From contig NZ_BMEC01000013.1 of NCBI RefSeq assembly GCF_014636295.1, positions 1 to 64,000 of the forward strand: a stretch of DNA of 64,000 nt, in the 5' to 3' direction. The notes beneath the pieces were generated by a model. It did not search any database and had not been told where the DNA came from. It saw only the letters and a list, made by a program, of their open reading frames with translations. The stretch is from Marivirga lumbricoides (GTDB lineage Bacteria > Bacteroidota > Bacteroidia > Cytophagales > Cyclobacteriaceae). Shown one piece after another: positions 55,719 to 64,000 of this stretch; the first letter of the stretch is position 1; every line of letters starts with the position of its first letter. The position numbers and the translations under genes were made by a program.

Positions 55719-58124
55719 TTAGGCTATTTTTGGCCATGCCTGCTGCATAATTGTCTTCAAAGTCTCGTCCATAGCTATATTTTCCACCGGTATGTAAGCT
55801 CCTTTTTTCGCTTTATTTAAATTTCCGAATAGATTCAGATAGCTAATTGTTAAGGAATTAATGGTATCATGATCAAGCTCCTTTTTTCGCTCAAGTATCA
55901 CTTCAGGCTTAGCGTATAAAAAGAAGTTAAGATCAGGTGAAAAAAGAAATTTATATCCCAGCATTAAAAGTTTATTGGGTAAGTGAATGTTGCTTCGCTT
56001 GCTATCATTTATAAAATCAAAGTAATAGCGATCATACAACACCACATATCCTCTGGAAACATACTTCAGTTTCACATAAAACTGACCAAAGAAATAATCG
56101 ACAAAATAATAGCCAAAGCGGAAAAGAGAGCTAATAAAGCTTTTATTACTTCCCTGACGTGGTAAGGTATTGGCAGCATCTTGTTCTGCCTTTTCTTTGC
56201 CTTTAGTCCAGGCGCTAAGGATAGGTAACACTGACGGACGGTGACGTAAAACCACTACACGCTTACGCAACTTCTTCTCCAGTTCGTATTTTGTTTTCTC
56301 AATTATTGTGGATTTTCCTGCGCCATCTACCCCACTAAATGTAATGATCAAACCTCGTTTAAATAGCAGTTCTCTAGTAACATCCATTGCATAGGCCATG
56401 TGATTGTATAGTTTCCTGATCCCTATGTTGGGGCTATAATTCAAGAGCTCAGCTTTCAATTGTTCAGTCGGGGTTTCACTACTTTCAAGTCCTTTGTAAA
56501 TAATTTTTTCAATAGATGTATCAGCATCTCGTAGCGCTAAAATGTAAGGCTGATAAAACTGAGGTATTTCATGCGCATTAAGCCCATAAAAAAGGCCTAA
56601 ATACTCTGCCAAATGTTTTAAACTCATATTTTTCACACCATACGTGTTAGGCACTGCATTTCTTAAAACTTCACCGGCATCCATCATTACTAATGCTTTC
56701 CTTTTGAATTTCCAGATCAAATCAAGACATACAATGCTATTATCATGAAGAAAAACTTTTACAGAAGCCATAAAAGACTTCCTTTCCATTATAGTATGCT
56801 TAACAGCAGAGTGATTTTCAATGTACTGACATATTGATTTGTAGTCATTCTTATAAATACATAAATCAATATCTGAATTAGGTGATAATAGCGAGGGATG
56901 GATATTTGGAAATTTAATAGCTGCGTATTGCTTCGATTGCAAATAGTCAAATATATTAGAAATAAATTCACCCCTGTTAGCATGTTCTGCTTTTGTTAAA
57001 TCTGTAATAGCATCATCCCATACAGCTAATAACCAGCTAATTTGGGCATGCCATTTTTCCTGCTGACTATATAAGTACAAATAGCGGGTTGCGTTTACCA
57101 GTAAATATAATTTGAGGTAATCATCCCTTTTTAAATCCGATTGCTTTGTCCACCTATTCATTAATTCCTCAGGGATGTATAAGTCTATTTCTTCTTTAAT
57201 TTTTCTCCAGGATTTACCCTCCTGCATTACTCCTTTCTGCACGATGAAATGAAAAGCATCGAATCCTATAGGTAAATAGTCTGCCAGCTCCCAGTCATAA
57301 ATATTTAATCCGGTTACGCTACTATACATATTCCATGGAGTAAAATCACCATGATTAAAACTCATTTTGAAAGGTAATGCTTCACAGAATTGGGAAAGTT
57401 CCTGCAGCTTTTCTATCAAACTCACAGGAATTCGCTGATCTTGGGTAAGACTATCCGAATGGAGCTTATCTGATACTTCTGACAATAACTGACTTCTTAA
57501 AGCATCAGAGTTGACAGTTGTTTTCATGCTCAATTCAAATATGGTACTTTTATGCTCCTCCGAAAAATGCTTTAGTCGCTCCCCTCCATATGAAATATCA
57601 GTTAGCCTAAGTATATTTTCTGCATCTCTAATGGCCTTAGGGTGTGAAAATGTTATAGGTTTTAAATTTTTTAAAATATTTATAGTATCAAATTCTTTTT
57701 CAAGTAATTCATTTGCTGAATTAGAAGGTGCTATTTTAATAAATTCGCTTTCCTCCTTCCCCTGGTGAAAAATCACCATTTTATTGTTAGGGCCAGTGGT
57801 TCCGGTAAATAATGCCCATTGGCTGCTTTCAAATAAATTGAGAATTGGATGTGAAGGATCACAATGAGTAAGTCTTACTTTCTTTGATGAAAATATGGCT
57901 CTTTGAATTCTTAAGAAAAAAACAATCCGGCAAAAAGTAGCGAAAGCAAATGGTTTAAGTCCTGATACATTGTAAAACTTTAGGAAATAAGGTTTCCGCG
58001 CCTGAGCATGCCAGATCCATCTTGCAGAACCATCAGGATTTTTGATCATCATTATTGGCAATTCCTTTGCTTCTGAAGCTTCATTGTCTACATTATATCC
58101 TATGTGTTTGAATATATTTTGCAT
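55719..58124 (-). CDS. fusion: APH-like kinase, nucleotidyltransferase-like and thymidylate-kinase-like domains
   Basis: An 801-aa protein with three parts. Residues about 1-385 are an aminoglycoside-phosphotransferase/choline-kinase-like domain: NHGDFTPWN at 257-265 (catalytic Asp260, Asn265) and IYDWELA with metal-binding Asp277. Residues about 395-560 include SPNSDIDLCIY (D418, D420), like the GSxxDxD of nucleotidyltransferases, with the glycine replaced. Residues about 590-801 are a P-loop kinase of thymidylate-kinase type: GVDGAGKST at 598-606, VVLRHRPS, YVVLYDRYYFDF, and PEVILERKKE. No signal peptide or membrane span. It lies between the acyltransferase and the Wzy gene in the polysaccharide operon, so it probably phosphorylates or activates a carbohydrate or lipid intermediate. 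The real reaction is unknown. Confidence 0.8.
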   Translation of the reverse strand: MQNIFKHIGYNVDNEASEAKELPIMMIKNPDGSARWIWHAQARKPYFLKFYNVSGLKPFAFATFCRIVFFLRIQRAIFSSKKVRLTHCDPSHPILNLFESSQWALFTGTTGPNNKMVIFHQGKEESEFIKIAPSNSANELLEKEFDTINILKNLKPITFSHPKAIRDAENILRLTDISYGGERLKHFSEEHKSTIFELSMKTTVNSDALRSQLLSEVSDKLHSDSLTQDQRIPVSLIEKLQELSQFCEALPFKMSFNHGDFTPWNMYSSVTGLNIYDWELADYLPIGFDAFHFIVQKGVMQEGKSWRKIKEEIDLYIPEELMNRWTKQSDLKRDDYLKLYLLVNATRYLYLYSQQEKWHAQISWLLAVWDDAITDLTKAEHANRGEFISNIFDYLQSKQYAAIKFPNIHPSLLSPNSDIDLCIYKNDYKSICQYIENHSAVKHTIMERKSFMASVKVFLHDNSIVCLDLIWKFKRKALVMMDAGEVLRNAVPNTYGVKNMSLKHLAEYLGLFYGLNAHEIPQFYQPYILALRDADTSIEKIIYKGLESSETPTEQLKAELLNYSPNIGIRKLYNHMAYAMDVTRELLFKRGLIITFSGVDGAGKSTIIEKTKYELEKKLRKRVVVLRHRPSVLPILSAWTKGKEKAEQDAANTLPRQGSNKSFISSLFRFGYYFVDYFFGQFYVKLKYVSRGYVVLYDRYYFDFINDSKRSNIHLPNKLLMLGYKFLFSPDLNFFLYAKPEVILERKKELDHDTINSLTISYLNLFGNLNKAKKGAYIPVENIAMDETLKTIMQQAWPKIA

Positions 58125-58308
58125 AGCATCCTTTATTTTTTTTTAGAGACTATACCAAAAGATTGCCAATTATATAAGAAACTGAAAAACAGTTAATTAC
58201 AAATTAACACTTCCATGTTTTTTCCAGTTTATGGAATTTTTTCTACTTACTGAATAAGTATGAAAATAGTGAGAACAGTTGAAAATTCTAGTCTATTCAA
58301 GATACTCA

Positions 58309-59607
58309 TTAAGAGATAAGAAGGTCAGGCCTTCTTTTCTTAAGGTGAATTTTATTAAGTGGGGTAAGTATGGTATTTTGTTTAAAGGAGATATAGATTA
58401 TAACCAATTGATAAAATAAAATTCCATAATTAGATTCTCCGAAAATACCGAACTCGGTAAAGGAATTGATAAATAGTGGTATTAGTAAGCTCCTCAGCAT
58501 AAGTTTCTTTTCTTCATTTTCTCCTGCTATTCCTTTGAAGGTGAATAACATTTGAAAAATGACTATTGTGATCCCGACAAATCCCAGATTCATCAGTACC
58601 TGCATAAAAGTATTATGCGTCATTTTTCCGGGATAAGTATGTGCACTTTGGAAATACTCTTTATAATCAATCCGCATGAAACCAAAACCGAGCATAGGTT
58701 CTCTTGGCAATCCTTCATTAATCAGGGCTGTCCAGAAAGGCAAGCGCCCAGTCATACTCATTACTTCTTCCAGCCTGCTGGTATCACCATCTTTCAAAAT
58801 CACTTTCCAAACAGCTACCGGGGTAACAAGGAGCATTCCTGCAATAATAACAATTTTCAGTTTCTGGTTGCTGGATTGCTTTACATGATAACCTATTATA
58901 AGCAAGGCACCAATAAGAGAAGATCTTGAGCCTGTGGCATACAACCCGTAAAACAGAACAATTAATTTGAGGATAGTCCACCATTTTGCATGATTACGTT
59001 TAAGGTCAAAAAGTAAGCCTGCCACACCTAATCCCGCAAGCATTCCAAGCTCATTCGGATTCATCATATATCCTCCTAATCTGGCTTCTTCACCCCCATG
59101 GGTCATGCGGAAGAATGTGTCAGGATCCACCCACATCCCTACTACGAAAATCAGGATAAGAACATAGCAGGTATTTCCTAAGAGGTTATAAAGCCTGATT
59201 TGATGATCTTCAAAATACTCATCCAGTAAATACAGGCTTTTTATGAAAAAAAAGCAAAACACCAGTGTTTGACTGGTCATAAACCACTGTAATGCACTAT
59301 AACCCACATTAGTACTCCACATAAAAGAAGCAAAGCCTAAGAGTAAATAGGCTACATATAGCAGCATAGAAAGCAGGTTGTTCCATTTTAAGGAATCTAC
59401 TGCCCCATATTGAATAATCTTGCGGTACACCAAATAAGAGGAGAACAGCACTCCCATACGCCCCACCACCTTGATGGCACGTGTAATGAGTACATTTTCA
59501 CTCCAGGTAAAAAAACAGGCCACCATTAAAAAGAGAATAATAAGTAAATAAATATTAATCTTCTTCAGAAATGGCCTGTGATTGATATGTACTGCTGTGG
59601 TTTGCAT
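58309..59607 (-). CDS. O-antigen ligase/polymerase (Wzy-like)
   Basis: A 432-aa membrane protein with about 11-12 hydrophobic segments from PFLKKINIYLLIILFLMVACFF to GILFYQLVIIYISFK. The large periplasmic loop and the motif LGGYMMNPNELGMLAGLGVAG and ATGSRSSLIGALLIIGY are characteristic of Wzy/WaaL-type proteins. A glycan polymerase acting on lipid-linked units at the periplasmic face is expected. It sits between a GT and the fusion gene, with a 184-bp gap on the downstream side. Confidence 0.85.
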   Translation of the reverse strand: MQTTAVHINHRPFLKKINIYLLIILFLMVACFFTWSENVLITRAIKVVGRMGVLFSSYLVYRKIIQYGAVDSLKWNNLLSMLLYVAYLLLGFASFMWSTNVGYSALQWFMTSQTLVFCFFFIKSLYLLDEYFEDHQIRLYNLLGNTCYVLILIFVVGMWVDPDTFFRMTHGGEEARLGGYMMNPNELGMLAGLGVAGLLFDLKRNHAKWWTILKLIVLFYGLYATGSRSSLIGALLIIGYHVKQSSNQKLKIVIIAGMLLVTPVAVWKVILKDGDTSRLEEVMSMTGRLPFWTALINEGLPREPMLGFGFMRIDYKEYFQSAHTYPGKMTHNTFMQVLMNLGFVGITIVIFQMLFTFKGIAGENEEKKLMLRSLLIPLFINSFTEFGIFGESNYGILFYQLVIIYISFKQNTILTPLNKIHLKKRRPDLLIS

Positions 59608-59613
59608 TATTTA

Positions 59614-60720
59614 TTACCTGTATAGTTGATCAAACTCTTCAACAATAGAATCCCAATGGAAGCACTCTTCCACCATTTTATTAGCATTTATACCAATTTC
59701 ACATAGGCTATTTTGCTGATGAATTGTATATAGGTGATGAAAAGACTCCAGTAAAGCATCCTCATCTTCAGAGGGAACAGTAATACCCGCGTTATAATCA
59801 TTTACATAACGCCCAACATTTGTAGCATCACTTACTACACAGGGTACGCCCATATTAGCAGCTTCTAATACCGCTGTTGGTAAACCTTCATTACGTGAAG
59901 GGTGTGCAAATACATGCATTTTCTGCATCAGTTTGTCCTTCTCTTCTCCGTATTTGCTACCCCAAAGCACCACATTCTCTATAGCATTCTTTGCAATTTG
60001 TTGTTCCAGTGTTATGCGTTCATTGCTATCTCCTACAATCCATAATGTGGCCTGAGGTACGTCATTTTGAAAGCGCTTAAAAGCTGCAATAAGCAAATCT
60101 ATTCCTTTAGTATAAATATCTAAACGACCTACAAAACCAATTATAAATTTGTCAGAAACTTCTGATTGCTCATTAACCAGTCCTTGAGTATACTCAAAGC
60201 CATATGGCAACAAGAACGACTTGTTATTTGCATAAATACCATGCAAACCTGCCACTTCGCTTTCTCCTATGGCATGTACCCGCTGGGCACGGTTTAATAA
60301 AGCTTTCTCAAATAACTGAAAATAGGCTTTCTTAGTCCAGCGGCTGCGTTGCATAGCCACTGTATTATATGCCCCGTGTGGTGTCAGCACAAAAGGAATA
60401 TGGTGTTGTGCCATAAATCTTGAAATACTATAGTAAGTGGGTATCCAACCACCATGCAAGTGAAAAACAGCTTTTCCCTGCTTTTCCAATATAGCTGTCT
60501 TTAGTTCCTCATCAAGAAAAAAAGCGCTGGCTTTTGCCTTAAAAAGTACGGTAGTAAAATTACGCGGTCCATAGTTATGGGTAGTGTCTCTGGTGATTCC
60601 CCAAACAGCTACCTTACGGCCTGATTTGGCCTGCCTTGTGGCCAGCTGGTAAACTACTTTATTTACGCCATTCATTCTTTCAGGATTGGCTTTACCTAAT
60701 ATTAAATGTATTATCTCCAT
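59614..60720 (-). CDS. GT4 family glycosyltransferase
   Basis: A 368-aa GT-B enzyme. N-terminus IIHLILGKANPERMNGVNKVVYQLA and HLHGGWIPTYYSISRFMAQ; donor half IGFVGRLDIYTKGIDLLIAAF, LWIVGDSNERITLEQ, and SRNEGLPTAVLEAANMGVPCVVSDATNVG. Start overlaps the end of the flippase gene by 10 bp. Sugar specificity is unknown. Confidence 0.9.
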   Translation of the reverse strand: MEIIHLILGKANPERMNGVNKVVYQLATRQAKSGRKVAVWGITRDTTHNYGPRNFTTVLFKAKASAFFLDEELKTAILEKQGKAVFHLHGGWIPTYYSISRFMAQHHIPFVLTPHGAYNTVAMQRSRWTKKAYFQLFEKALLNRAQRVHAIGESEVAGLHGIYANNKSFLLPYGFEYTQGLVNEQSEVSDKFIIGFVGRLDIYTKGIDLLIAAFKRFQNDVPQATLWIVGDSNERITLEQQIAKNAIENVVLWGSKYGEEKDKLMQKMHVFAHPSRNEGLPTAVLEAANMGVPCVVSDATNVGRYVNDYNAGITVPSEDEDALLESFHHLYTIHQQNSLCEIGINANKMVEECFHWDSIVEEFDQLYR

Positions 60721-61946
60721 AACAAAAATTTATTTTTAACTAGAATGAATTGCCAAAAGCTTATTAAAATAAGCTGAGAAGCTATTAATCCAATAAGTGC
60801 ACCAACCAGTTGAAAGTGCGTTAACATAAAGCGAAAACTAATCAGACTAAAAACGAGTGATAAAATGTAGCCCACAAAAAAGTGCTTATTAAGCACAAGG
60901 GCTCGGATAGCCAAGCGAACAGGATATCCAATAAAAATTATCAGATACAATACAGACATCCCTTTCACCAGGAAACCATACGTTGCGTATTGATCACCTC
61001 CTGCCCAAACAATTATGTAATCAGACAACAAAAAAACTGTAACCAATACCGAGGCAAACAAAGTAAGTGACTGAACACTTAGCCTTTTCAAATACTGTTG
61101 AGCGGTTATGCGAGACTGTGTCATTAAGCGTGCTGTTTGAGGTAAAGCATAATTTTCGAACGTCTGGAAAAGAACGTTTAATACACCAAACAATGACTGT
61201 ACCAACCGAAAAGCACCCAGTGCTGCTACACCTAAATACATGCCGGAAGCTACCACAAATAGGTTCCCAGACCACCATTGAACCATTGCAGAAAGAAATA
61301 ACCACTTGCCTTGTTGGTAATGTAACTGTATATATTTTTTCCAATTGATGGAAAATTTCCAGGATTTGAACGATGTAGCCAAAGCAAAAACAAGTGCGGG
61401 AATATAAGATAATGCCAACAACTGCAATAAAACGATGAATGACCAGGAGGTGAAACTGGCTATCAGTAACATACCGCTTTGCATAAGAGCTAAAAGTATA
61501 TCAAGTATTACTATTTGGCTAATTTGCTTTTGTGCCAACAAACTTTTTCTAAAGAAGTCATGCAACATGAATCCAAATGCATAGAGCAATAAAGCTTCTT
61601 TGTATTGAGTATAATCGTGCAGAAATGGAGTTAATTTGAATATACCTTGAGTTACCAGTAAAAGTACTAACACACAGCTCAGCTGCAACACAGTTACGAA
61701 AAACTGATATTTTCTTTGCTCGTCAACTTTACTCAGCATTACCTGGTAGGGCTGAATTACCAGGGAACTTACCAGGCTAACAGCCAGGTAAATGCCCAGA
61801 ACCCATCCGGCAAACAATCCAAATAATTCCGGGGCTACCAGCCTTGCCAGTAGAATAGTTACCAAAAAGCTATTGCCGCTAAATATTGCCTGATCGGCTA
61901 ATGCCTTGAATTTAGTCGATTTATAAATTTTCTTTATAGTTGCCAT
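60711..61946 (-). CDS. oligosaccharide flippase (Wzx-like)
   Basis: A 411-aa protein with about 12 hydrophobic segments; ADQAIFSGNSFLVTILLARLVAPELFGLFAGWVLG is a typical MOP/Wzx N-terminus and WWSGNLFVVASGMYLGVAALGAFRLVQSLFG repeats the pattern mid-way. It should flip lipid-linked repeat units across the inner membrane. The start lies inside the last 13 bp of the Wzc-like gene, implying coupled translation. Confidence 0.87.
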   Translation of the reverse strand: MATIKKIYKSTKFKALADQAIFSGNSFLVTILLARLVAPELFGLFAGWVLGIYLAVSLVSSLVIQPYQVMLSKVDEQRKYQFFVTVLQLSCVLVLLLVTQGIFKLTPFLHDYTQYKEALLLYAFGFMLHDFFRKSLLAQKQISQIVILDILLALMQSGMLLIASFTSWSFIVLLQLLALSYIPALVFALATSFKSWKFSINWKKYIQLHYQQGKWLFLSAMVQWWSGNLFVVASGMYLGVAALGAFRLVQSLFGVLNVLFQTFENYALPQTARLMTQSRITAQQYLKRLSVQSLTLFASVLVTVFLLSDYIIVWAGGDQYATYGFLVKGMSVLYLIIFIGYPVRLAIRALVLNKHFFVGYILSLVFSLISFRFMLTHFQLVGALIGLIASQLILISFWQFILVKNKFLLWR

Positions 61947-64000
61947 GATAATTCTTTTGTTGCTTTAGTACGTTTAAATAGTCGCATAAAAATCAATTTT
62001 ATCTCTCTGAAAATGCTTGGTGTATAAGCATACCTGTTCAGCAAAAAATGCATGTTGGGAAGCTTGTATTCTTCCTTTAGCAGGTCTACTTCCAAAACTT
62101 TTTTGGCAGGTGTTAAGCGGGCATCAAGCACCACCATATTCACATCCGCCAGTGACATCATTAATAATGACATCTGGCTGCCGATGTTACCATTAAGCGC
62201 CAAAGTAACCTGAAAATCACTTGAGACACGCCTTAGCATATCACTCAACCTCTCTTTAGAGTAGCATTTGTACCGGTTATCATTCAAAGAAAGGTAGCTA
62301 ATCAAATCTCCAAATTCATGTACTTCACCCGGAGTGCATTCAGCAATTCCCAAAGTATTATCTACATCTATCAGCAATACTTTCCTGCCTTGCCTGGCTA
62401 GTGCTTTTGTTAACTGTAAAGTATTAAAAGGAGCTCCGTCCTGTGCCTTGAAAGAACTTAGTGTCATGAAGTACTTATCACCCATAAGACCTTTTATTTC
62501 CAGCTGAGCTGTTAATTTTTGAAAATGCTCAAATATGCTATCACTTGTCTTGAGTTTTGGTGAAAGTGCAGACAAAGGGATCATTGAGCGACTTTCTATA
62601 GTGCGTTTATCGTTTACTTTCGCTTTTAATGCATGTACTACAAAAATGAGTGCTAAGGCACCAAACATTCCCAGCATAGCCGAAACAATCTTAATTATAG
62701 GCTTATTTGGTGAAACAGGCACTTTAGGTACATTGCCTGGTGTAATTACTCTGTGGAAAGCTATTTTGGCTGCCTGCGCTATTTCAGCTTCAATTTTTTT
62801 CTCATTTAAATAATTGTAGGATTGCTGATAGATCTGAAACTCACGGTTTAATATGGTAAGCATTTTCTCGTTTTCGGGCACTACTTTAAAAACTAATTCT
62901 GCCTCCTCAATATCAGCTGTTAAATTATCATACTTAATTTGAAGGTTGTTACGTGTATTAGAGATACTCTCAATAAGATAATTCTTAAGGTCTTCTATTT
63001 TGTCGTCAATAATCTTAACACGTTCATCTTCTGTAGTATAAACCAGCAAAAGATCCATTTTCTCTGCTTGTAATTTCTTAATATTTTTAACTATTTCAGT
63101 TGAAAGCAGATCAGTAAATGCCTCAAAATTAGGTGCCAGTTCCAGAAACCTATCAGCACCTTCTTTTACATATTTTTCCAATTCCTGGATGGCATCGAGC
63201 CCCATCTTTAAATTGGTTTGTTGTATTTTTAGTTGAGATATTTTACGCAGGTTGGTTTCATTTTCCTGAAAAATGTTAGTGATGCCCTTCTGGTTTCGGA
63301 AATCCTGAATTTTGTCTTCAGCATCTGTAAGTCTTTCATTAACAGCACCTATTTGATTTTCAAGGAAGTTTACTGTTACATTCGCTACCTTATATTTGGA
63401 ATCTATATAGTCATGAATATAAATTTCAGCAATTTTATTCACCAGTAATGAAGCTTTTTGAGGTACAGCTGATTTAGTTGTGATTTTAATCACCGCAACA
63501 TCTTTATCAACCGCCATAATATCCAGGTCTTTCTTAATCATGCCCATGAGTTTGTTTCGACTAATTAATTCAAACTCATAATGGTCGGCTACTTGCAGGT
63601 AAGGGTTTCCCGCAAGCAGTACTTCATTTCTCCTTATCAGTATTTGCCCCTTCTCTAGTTGAAGGGTGTCTCCTATTTTTCCTTTCCTTAAACCTTCGTG
63701 GGGTACATTTACTGCATAGCTTCCGTCCTGGGCTACTTTAACATCAAATTTTTTATCAAAGTACTGCTCTCCCACATTAAATTTCTCCACCAAAAAAGGT
63801 GATTGATCATATAGTTCTACCGAGCGAATTTTACCTACTCTATAAATTTCTACATCAAAATTAAGCTCATCAAGTACTTTGTTTAATAAAACCTGAGACT
63901 TAAGCACCTCAATTTCACCGGCTATTTTGTTAGATGTAGCAAATACATCAAAGTCCTTAAACAGGTTACTATTATTAACTCCTTCAGAAATATCAGCCAG
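61934..64000 (-). CDS. Wzz/Wzc-like polysaccharide co-polymerase with degenerate BY-kinase domain (partial, 5' end outside)
   Basis: The frame stays open to the window edge. The residues upstream of a GTG at 63907 (NLFKDFDVFATSNKIAGEIE) continue the Wzz-type N-terminus, so the true start lies outside. Visible parts, numbered from 63907: a Wzz/GumC periplasmic region with long coiled coils (about 180-380), the proline-rich VPKVPVSPNKPIIKIVSAMLG with the second membrane helix (about 390-425), then a cytoplasmic P-loop fold. In that fold the Walker A should read GxxxxGKS, but the sequence is LSSFKAQDGAPFNT with no GK[ST]; Walker A' VLLIDVD remains. There is no C-terminal tyrosine cluster. It probably sets chain length without kinase activity and may partner another kinase. 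Confidence 0.88.
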   Translation of the reverse strand: MADISEGVNNSNLFKDFDVFATSNKIAGEIEVLKSQVLLNKVLDELNFDVEIYRVGKIRSVELYDQSPFLVEKFNVGEQYFDKKFDVKVAQDGSYAVNVPHEGLRKGKIGDTLQLEKGQILIRRNEVLLAGNPYLQVADHYEFELISRNKLMGMIKKDLDIMAVDKDVAVIKITTKSAVPQKASLLVNKIAEIYIHDYIDSKYKVANVTVNFLENQIGAVNERLTDAEDKIQDFRNQKGITNIFQENETNLRKISQLKIQQTNLKMGLDAIQELEKYVKEGADRFLELAPNFEAFTDLLSTEIVKNIKKLQAEKMDLLLVYTTEDERVKIIDDKIEDLKNYLIESISNTRNNLQIKYDNLTADIEEAELVFKVVPENEKMLTILNREFQIYQQSYNYLNEKKIEAEIAQAAKIAFHRVITPGNVPKVPVSPNKPIIKIVSAMLGMFGALALIFVVHALKAKVNDKRTIESRSMIPLSALSPKLKTSDSIFEHFQKLTAQLEIKGLMGDKYFMTLSSFKAQDGAPFNTLQLTKALARQGRKVLLIDVDNTLGIAECTPGEVHEFGDLISYLSLNDNRYKCYSKERLSDMLRRVSSDFQVTLALNGNIGSQMSLLMMSLADVNMVVLDARLTPAKKVLEVDLLKEEYKLPNMHFLLNRYAYTPSIFREIKLIFMRLFKRTKATKELSWQL

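Noticed and set aside
1-64000. tRNA, rRNA or prophage genes
   Set aside because: Reading the gaps showed no cloverleaf-like or conserved rRNA sequence and no phage structural or integrase genes.

Overview
The window reads as a chromosome segment of a marine or soil member of the Bacteroidota, most likely order Cytophagales. The reasons are AT-rich DNA, secreted proteins ending in type IX secretion (T9SS) sorting domains of both type A and gliding-motility type B, lipoproteins with acidic residues after the lipobox, GxxExxY and DUF559 genes beside dispersed repeats, and almost no Shine-Dalgarno sequences. The genus is not determined. No rRNA, tRNA or CRISPR array was seen.

Layout. 1-2.6 kb: a secreted M1-like metallopeptidase and an IS110-type transposase remnant. 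2.6-9.1 kb: three minus-strand genes for secreted, CBM6-bearing T9SS substrates (metzincin protease, GH16 laminarinase, GH64 beta-1,3-glucanase), a beta-1,3-glucan attack locus. 9.6-10.3 kb: a GxxExxY gene inside a 647-bp unit with inverted ends. 10.3-20.5 kb: a large catalase, a small lipoprotein, a membrane MutS-like ATPase, DUF2071, a LamG/type-B T9SS protein, an unknown protein, an SH3b protein and an overlapping DUF3037/HipA-like kinase pair. 20.8-23.0 kb: about eight copies of a ~182-bp REPIN-like repeat, many in direct tandem, around a DUF559 nuclease gene and a VOC gene. 23.0-24.0 kb: a Gfo/Idh/MocA oxidoreductase.

24.3-33.8 kb is a compact ten-gene hexuronate operon, transcribed kduI-kduD-uxuB(SDR)-uxuA-uxaC-kdgK-eda-dctP-dctQ-dctM. 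It takes unsaturated uronate products and glucuronate, brought in by a TRAP transporter, to 2-keto-3-deoxygluconate and on to pyruvate plus glyceraldehyde 3-phosphate. A Nudix-fold winged-helix regulator with a destroyed Nudix box (34.1-34.7 kb) lies upstream. A LacI-type operator-like sequence (TGCAAACGTTT core) occurs just upstream of kduI and also upstream of the GH64 gene, which suggests shared sugar-responsive control.

34.9-43.2 kb is a small polyketide locus: an Sfp-type phosphopantetheinyl transferase, divergent from a one-module type I PKS (KS-AT-DH-KR-ACP-TE), a lipocalin-like protein and a SpoIIAA/SEC14-like protein, closed by a strong terminator. Several PKS signature motifs are altered. 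This is the best candidate for an undescribed pathway.

43.4-49.2 kb: a lipoprotein esterase, the proC-proB-proA proline operon, a GNAT acetyltransferase and an AHSA1-type protein. 49.2-64.0 kb: a long minus-strand surface-polysaccharide operon (Wzz/Wzc-like protein cut by the window end, Wzx flippase, Wzy polymerase, four glycosyltransferases, an acyltransferase, GalE, a WecA-like initiating transferase) that includes an unusual 801-aa fusion of a phosphotransferase, a nucleotidyltransferase-like region and a thymidylate-kinase-like domain.
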